DNA of 64,000 nt from Enoplolaimus lenunculus (lineage: Eukaryota; Nematoda; Enoplea; Enoplida; Thoracostomopsidae), in the NCBI GenBank assembly GCA_030248215.1, contig JASANG010003362.1:22044-86043 (forward strand). The letters run 5' to 3'. The stretch's first letter is position 1. Every line of letters begins with the position of its first letter. Below are positions 58,002 to 64,000 of the stretch, piece after piece. The notes under the pieces were generated by a model that ran no database searches, had not been told where the DNA came from, and saw nothing but the letters and a program-made list of their open reading frames with translations. A program made the translations under genes and the position numbers.

Positions 58002-59124
58002 GTCTGCGCCGTTGTCCACCTCCATACGGTATTGTACGTGAGTAATGCTTGTACGATACCGCACGGTGACGGACAGCGCCGAACGGCGACTGACGGCGCC
58101 GAACATAAACAAAAGCGTAGCGCCACTCTTTGTATTCTCGAGAATGCTAGAACAGCCTGAATCTTTGAGTGAGCTAAATTTAATTTCACGATACAAAAAT
58201 AGCACGCTCTAGTAAGCCAGATTTACTATAGTACATTTAGCCAAACACAAACCAGAAAAACACGTACGTAGTGCTTGAGCAGCAAAGCATGCTAAGAGAT
58301 TGGACACAAAATATAGCATACGTGCACAATAGGGTTTTTCGTTTTCCCTGTATTGAAAAACACAATGAGCGGTTGCTGTCACAGCGATCAGTACTGCTGA
58401 CTCACACTGAAATCGATAAAAGCTTGTAAACAAATTTTGGTTCGTGTTTTACATTGCCCTATAAGCAAAGCATCTATAAGACCAAACTTAAGTCTGCGCC
58501 AAAGGCTAAATTTAAGCCTACGCCTGTTGTTAACCCAATCAGTGTGATACTAGCGAATCCACAATTGGAAGCGTACGCCCACCCCCTTCAGAAAATTGTT
58601 TGTGATAAAATGTTAAGGTCCCTCCCTACTTAACCAGTTACATTTTTCCCCTCAGAAACTTTTCGCATATATAGCATAAAGTAAAAAATGGACTTTTCCG
58701 TTATCCTCCCAGCCCGCGTTAACTCAAAAATAGTTGGATTTAAAATTTTTGTCGGTTGGTTTCACCCCAACGGTTGGTTTCACCCCAACAGTCGGTTTCA
58801 CCCCAACGGTTTTCAAAAATGCTGTCACCGCTACTGGATCAAAACCAAGATTGTGTACTAAGGTTTAGCACTAAAGCGGCGTTCGGCTCCTGGCTCGATT
58901 CGCGGCGAAAGTATTTCATCAAAATATCTCGCACGGTTCTCTTCAGAAACTTCTGAATCCTCCACTGCGCTGCTTCCAAATTGGCAAAGGCTGTAGTGTG
59001 TGATAAAAACGGTACAATTCAGGTTCTGCTGTAGTTATCTTCGAATCGAACTACACCGAAACTATCTGATCCTGAACATGTAATATACCAAAATAATCTC
59101 CTCGTTCATCGATTTCCGAGGGTT

Positions 59125-60610
59125 GTAGGATCCTGCCACAGCAGTAAAATACAAAAAACAAATGCCGTTTGCTAAAACGATTTGCACTATGCACTCAAAA
59201 TGTGCAGAATTTGTGCATATTTTGTGCAATATGTTTGTATTTTGATATACGACTATTAACGATGCGAAAAATAAACATTAATCAAACATATGTTGCCGAT
59301 ACGCAAAAAACATCACTGTTACTCAACGGTTGTATAATATTTCCCTCAACATTTGAGTTCATGATTTACGCTACACGTAACGTTTTTAGACGTAACCTTT
59401 TCGTGTTCTACGTCAAATTTGACGAAGGTTAACGTCACGTGAATCAACGATTTGTCAAACATATTTGAATGAACTGTTATTCTGTAAAAAACATTTAGCC
59501 AAAGTATTCCTTTACCAGTTTATGCACTGAATTTATTTCTATAAACTTAGATGACCCTTCTAAGACTGTTTGCCCTTCTCACAATATTAAGCTGGCTACA
59601 GGCCTGCATTATATATTCGTAATAATTAATATATTTCACACAGACACCGGTGTATATTTAAACGAACAGTTTTTCTAATTAGGCCGTAGAAACAGGTCAG
59701 CATTCTAGGGCCGAAGTGGTCAATTAAGTAGGGGGGCTTACAAGTACTTCAAATGATTTACAATTCCAAACTGACTAAATATGTTCTAAAAGAGGCAAAA
59801 TTTTGCTACGTGATCTGAGCGTTGTTTCCACATCCGGCTACATAAACAGTGTACCATTCAAGGCTACGAATAATTAATCGGTGGCAGCCGACAGACAGTT
59901 TTGCAAGTTATAAAACTGACACTTATACTGCCATACAGTAAAAATTGCGTTTCATAAGTTTTGCCAGCAAGTCCAGTGTCAGAATTTTTTGATTCACCAC
60001 AGTAAAGAGGACGTTTCGGTGATTAAACAATATTTTGGCTGTTCCGAAAATTTAATTTTAAAGTTTCGTTTTACTAAAAGATTGACCAATATTGTCGAAG
60101 ACGCAAAACGCTAAGTTTCCTAAACTCCTATATTGATCACGCCATAATTTTCTTATATTTGAATAGAAAAGACATAGTGTGGTTTAAAACATTTGCATCG
60201 AAGAATTTTAAGTGCGACATGCCCACATCAGCACCAAAACGCGTTAGATTCGCCATTGGCACGGGGTACGCATGAAAATTGAAGAGGCAAATTGGGCAAT
60301 CCACAGAAGTAGTTGTTGGGGTTCGCTCGCTGTTCAATGTGATTTTATGCAATATTATGCAACTTGCAAACGGAAACAGAATTAAAATGAGAGAAAATGT
60401 AAATACGTGTTGTGTTTGAAAGCTACGCACAGAGAGAATAGAACAATTTGCTTAATACAAAAGCAAGCGATGTATAGGAATACTTTTTGTAAAACTTTAC
60501 ACATTTAAAAAATATAATATAATTGTTGAGGCTAACATTCTAGTCCTGCTTGTAAATTTAGAAAAATTTTATTAATTGCAAGATTTTAATTATCTGATGT
60601 TTCTCTGTTC
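59125..60610. repeat. Large inverted repeat, left arm
   Basis: 1486 bp that reappear as reverse complement at 62506-64000. Landmarks: GTAGGATCCTGCCACAGCAG at the outer side, CTATATTGATCACGCC in the middle and GATGTTTCTCTGTTC at the inner edge. The match stops abruptly at the inner edge. Identity looks well above 95 percent by eye, with scattered small differences. Confidence 0.93.
60137..60430 (-). CDS. Hypothetical 97-residue ORF with signal-peptide-like start (left arm)
   Basis: MRSFQTQHVFTFSLILILFP... has a short basic start, a hydrophobic core of about 17 residues, then a Thr-rich stretch and a CPIC motif; no family recognised. The same ORF in the right arm (62686-62889) diverges after residue 62 because of a small indel. 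It may be fortuitous, or part of whatever element forms the inverted repeat. Confidence 0.2.
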   Translation of the reverse strand: MRSFQTQHVFTFSLILILFPFASCIILHKITLNSERTPTTTSVDCPICLFNFHAYPVPMANLTRFGADVGMSHLKFFDANVLNHTMSFLFKYKKIMA

Positions 60611-62505
60611 ATCCCAGGAATATATACCTTTTAGAAACAACCGCTCGAAAATCGATTTACGATACCCTCATTTACCTATTGCTAAATTATGGCCACTGCT
60701 AAAGCACAAGCAGATTTTTGTAGAAGTATTAAAGTAAAACAAAAGACTTTTGGTGTTACTGGTACGGATATTATTTTAACATATCATTACTTCTAGCTTC
60801 AGGACCAGATACTTTCACTCATCGGATGTAGTTACGATTTTTTACTTGTTTAATTATCGTCATTTGTTTGGCTATCGGGATTAAGAACATTACTTACACT
60901 ACTGTTACATCACTATCTACTAGTACAAATTTAACCAATCAATTTCGTATTGAATAACTGGCATATATGTGGCTCGCTCATACGTTACATATACAGCAAA
61001 GCCAAGTAGTAATCCAGAACACTAAAATGCTAATATGGCAAATATGCAAAAGGTAATCGCCCAAATCAGCAATTTCATATATTTTTACACCGGAAAACAT
61101 TAATTTTCTACGAGTCGCCAAGGCAGAAATTTTAAATGCTGGCGATATGGCTTGTTCGCATATCGGACATTTGATGTTTTATTCATCAACCAAAGCGCCT
61201 GGTTAGTTTGTTATTATTAAATGTTCTGAATATGCCGATAGTTTTTGTTATATTTCTTTTTTTCCTACTAATATTCTCGCTATCCCAGTGTTTATATTTG
61301 CTCTCTACATTGCGGTATGTTTGTTGGTGCGACGGTGTTATCCCCATTCTCTCGCTCTGGCAGGACTAGCATTACACATCAAAATCTGAATGGTTTGCAA
61401 GGGCGAGGGATAAAAAAGATATCCCCTACCTGAGTTCCCCTGCAGAGACAATAAAGCCACTACCTAGACCGATTCTTTTAATAGTTAATCCCGGAAGTTT
61501 CATGATGCAAACCATTTGAGGTGAATTTAAAATGAATTCATACGCTCCCGAAATAATATCCTTACTGACATTATTCGGATGCGTCAGCTTTGCTGCATTG
61601 CATCATGTTTTTGATGTGTCTTTCGGCTTATAGGTACCGGTTTATTTTTGTGCCGAGGTGCTAGGTTGCTAACCAAAATGGCTGCGTTCCTAATCATGGT
61701 GCTCTGACCTAACCAACCGAGCTGGAACTTCTTTGTGTTGCAAACACATAAAGAGTGAAACTTTTCCGATTATTGAAATCAAGGTCTCAGGCTACGCCTT
61801 AGCCAAAGCCTTCATCCCGTACGGGCCACCAAGGCTCCCATAAGATTCAGCGAGCCCTCTAAATCATCTATGAAAACCCTATACAATTCATCGAGGCTTC
61901 TTGTTGTTCATCGACGCCCCTTTCGGCTCGCAGAGGCCCTAAAAAGAAAAAAAACAAAAAAACGAAAACAACAATCATCCACAAGCAGGCTCCGGTCAAG
62001 TCCCATTCTATTAACAAAAAATCAAATATAATCTAGGAATATTGTATACTCATACGGATTCAATGTTAGGGTTCCAGGTTATGTAATTGTCACAATTTAT
62101 TAAGACTAGTTTTTTTGACCAATGACCAACCAATTTCCTGATCACCGGAGAAGGCTGGGGGGGGGAAGGCATGCTGTAGGTTTATGTTTTCCTGGCCCTT
62201 CTGCAGAAGTAGGGAACTCTCATCATCATCATATTGGCACCTCCTAACTAAAATTATCTCTCTCGCACGTCCGTCGCCAGAAAACCTAGGTGGCTCCTTA
62301 CCTTCGCCCTATTTTAATTTTGGGCTTTCTTGGAAATTTCCAACCCGCCGACCGCTCTTCTGAAAAAGTGTTTAGCCCTCTTGGCTCTTAAAAAGGTGAG
62401 CTGACTACGGGCCTGATATGTATAAATGAATGCTTTTTTTATCTCTGCGAATCTGTTTACCTTTGTTTTTATGTGTTGTAATTTTGAGAATTTTCGATTT
62501 CGGGA
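60611..62505. other. Spacer of the large inverted repeat
   Basis: 1895 bp of unique-looking sequence between the arms. No transposase, reverse transcriptase or other coding region recognised. It contains a tRNA-like sequence on the - strand (61661-61728) and A-rich and G-rich runs near 61940 and 62157. Confidence 0.7.
61661..61728 (-). pseudogene. tRNA-Ile-like pseudogene or SINE head
   Basis: The - strand reads AGCTCGGTTGGTTAGGTCAG, AGCACCATGATTAGGAACGC, then GGTTAGCAACC. This follows a tRNA-Ile order (AGCTCAGTTGGTTAGAGC, TAATAACGC, GGTTCGATCC), with a D-stem GCTC/GAGC and a decayed box B. The acceptor and anticodon stems do not close, so it is not a functional tRNA. Confidence 0.4.
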
Positions 62506-64000
62506 GAACAGAGAAACATCAGATAATTAAAATCTTGCAATTAATAAAATTTTTCTAAATTTACAAGCAGGACTAGAATGTTAGCCTCAACAATTATATT
62601 ATATTTTTTAAATGTGTAAAGTTTTACAAAAAGTATTCCTATACATCGCTTGCTTTTGTATTAAGCAAATTGTTCTATTCTCTCTGTGCGTAGCTTTCAA
62701 ACACAACACGTATTTACATTTTCTCTCATTTTAATTCTGTTTCCGTTTGCAAGTTGCATAATATTGCATAAAATCACATTGAACAGCGAGCGAACCCCAA
62801 CAACTACTTCTGTGGATTGCCCAATTTGCCTCTTCAATTTTCATGCGTACCCCGTGCCAATGGCGAATCTGGAGGCGTTTTGGTGCTGATGTGGGCATAT
62901 CGCACTGGAAATTTCTTCGATGCAAATGCTTTAAACCACACTATGTCTTTTCTATTCAAATATAAGAAAATTATGGCGTGATCAATATAGGAGTTTCGGA
63001 AACTTAGCGTTTTGCGTCTTCGACAATACTGGTCAATCTTTTAGTAAAACGAAACTTTAAAATTAAATTTTCGGAACAGCCAAAATATTGTTTAATCACC
63101 GAAACGTCCCCTTTACTGTGGTGAATCAGAAAAAAATTCTGACACTGGACTTGCTGGCAAAACTTATGAAACGCAATTTTTACTGTATGGCAGTATAAGT
63201 GTCAGTTTTATAACTTGCAAAACTGTCTGTCGGCTGCCACCGATTAATTATTCGTAGCCTTGAATGGTACACTGTTTATGTAGCCGGATGTGGAAACAAC
63301 GCTCAGATCACGTAGCAAAATTTTGCCTCTTTTAGAACATATTTAGTCAGTTTGGAATTGTAAATCATTTGAAGTACTTGTAAGCCCCCCTACTTAATTG
63401 ACCACTTCGGCCCTAGAATGCTGACCTGTTTCTACGGCCTAATTAGAAAAACTGTTCGTTTAAATATACACCGGTGTCTGTGTGAAATATATTAATTATT
63501 ACGAATATATAATGCAGGCCTGTAGCCAGCTTAATATTGTGAGAAGGGCAAACAGTCTTAGAAGGGTCATCTAAGTTTATAGAAATAAATTCAGTGCATA
63601 AACTGGTAAAGGAATACTTTGGCTAAATGTTTTTTACAGAATAACAGTTCATTCAAATATGTTTGACAAATCGTTGATTCACGTGACGTTAACCTTCGTC
63701 AAATTTGACGTAGAACACGAAAAGGTTACGTCTAAAAACGTTACGTGTAGCGTAAATCATGAACTCAAATGTTGAGGGAAATATTATACAACCGTTGAGT
63801 AACAGTGATGTTTTTTGCGTATCGGCAACATATGTTTGATTAATGTTTATTTTTTCGCATCGTTAATAGTCGTATATCAAAACACCAAACATACTGCACA
63901 AAATATGCACAAATTGTGCACATTTTGATTGCATAGTGTAAATGCGTTGTTAGCAAACGGCATTTGTTTTTTGTATTTTACTGCTGTGGCAGGATCCTAC
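62506..64000. repeat. Large inverted repeat, right arm (runs off the window)
   Basis: Reverse complement of 59125-60610, still matching at the last base (GGCAGGATCCTAC at 63988-64000 pairs with 59125-59137). The true outer boundary and arm length are therefore unknown. It carries the truncated 67-residue version of the arm ORF at 62686-62889 (+). Confidence 0.93.

Larger units (their letters stand above)
55702..59124. other. Intergenic region upstream of ANKRD29
   Basis: No gene supported. The 5' part may hold the unseen ANKRD29 first exon and promoter. Also contains a TTAGGC-rich repeat (56630-56760), AGCGGATCC-type fragments (57074, 57640-57890, 58549) and a pair of hairpins (57967-58061). 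Near 58752-58815 GGTTTCACCCCAACGGT is repeated in tandem. Confidence 0.6.

Noticed and set aside
59125-64000. Terminal repeats of a large virus-like (Polinton-type) element
   Set aside because: The spacer is only 1.9 kb and shows no polymerase, integrase or capsid-like coding sequence; the call has no support here.

Overview
This window is genomic DNA from an animal, most likely an invertebrate bilaterian. The host genes are split into short exons with GT-AG introns of a few hundred bases, the base composition is AT-rich, and non-coding stretches are crowded with small transposable elements. I cannot name the species. An intact U12-type (AT-AC) intron argues against lineages that lost the minor spliceosome, such as Caenorhabditis.

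Four protein-coding genes can be reconstructed exon by exon, with reading phase preserved across every junction given. (1) On the + strand, 59-10117: the last 17 exons (699 residues) of a class VII myosin tail, running from the end of the first FERM domain through SH3, the second MyTH4 and the second FERM. (2) On the + strand, 15190-19738: a complete six-exon long-chain acyl-CoA synthetase of 734 residues. (3) On the - strand, 44242-34380: a PPM1A/B-type protein phosphatase in eight exons (about 842 residues), with an unusual Ser/Thr/Asn-rich tail of about 455 residues. (4) On the - strand, 55241-49874: an ANKRD29 orthologue in which almost every exon encodes exactly one ankyrin repeat. The genes are functionally unrelated and look like ordinary neighbours.

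Between and inside the genes lie several repeat families. Three copies (5381, 32835, 38244) are about 0.95-1.45 kb, with short inverted subterminal repeats, an internal minisatellite of 150-177 bp period and a 3' hairpin followed by CTGGT; they look like Helentron-associated (HINE/DINE-like) elements. A larger set begins CAGGGTGCAACC-like and ends in its complement; most copies have 8-bp target duplications, so these are hAT-type MITEs. There are also TA-flanked (Tc1/mariner-like) MITEs, foldback elements, a broken piggyBac transposase, LINE remnants, a weak LTR-retroelement fossil, and a dispersed TTAGGC-rich repeat.

Regions: 0-10 kb myosin VII; 10-15 kb intergenic; 15-20 kb ACSL; 20-34 kb transposon graveyard without a host gene; 34-44 kb PPM1; 44-50 kb intergenic repeats; 50-55 kb ANKRD29; 55-59 kb intergenic; 59-64 kb one arm, spacer and second arm of a nearly identical inverted repeat of about 1.49 kb that runs off the window end. 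I found no CRISPR array, operon, complete tRNA or rRNA gene, and no sign of a bacterial-type system. The most notable observations are the AT-AC intron, the PPM1 tail, the large inverted repeat and the Helentron-like family.
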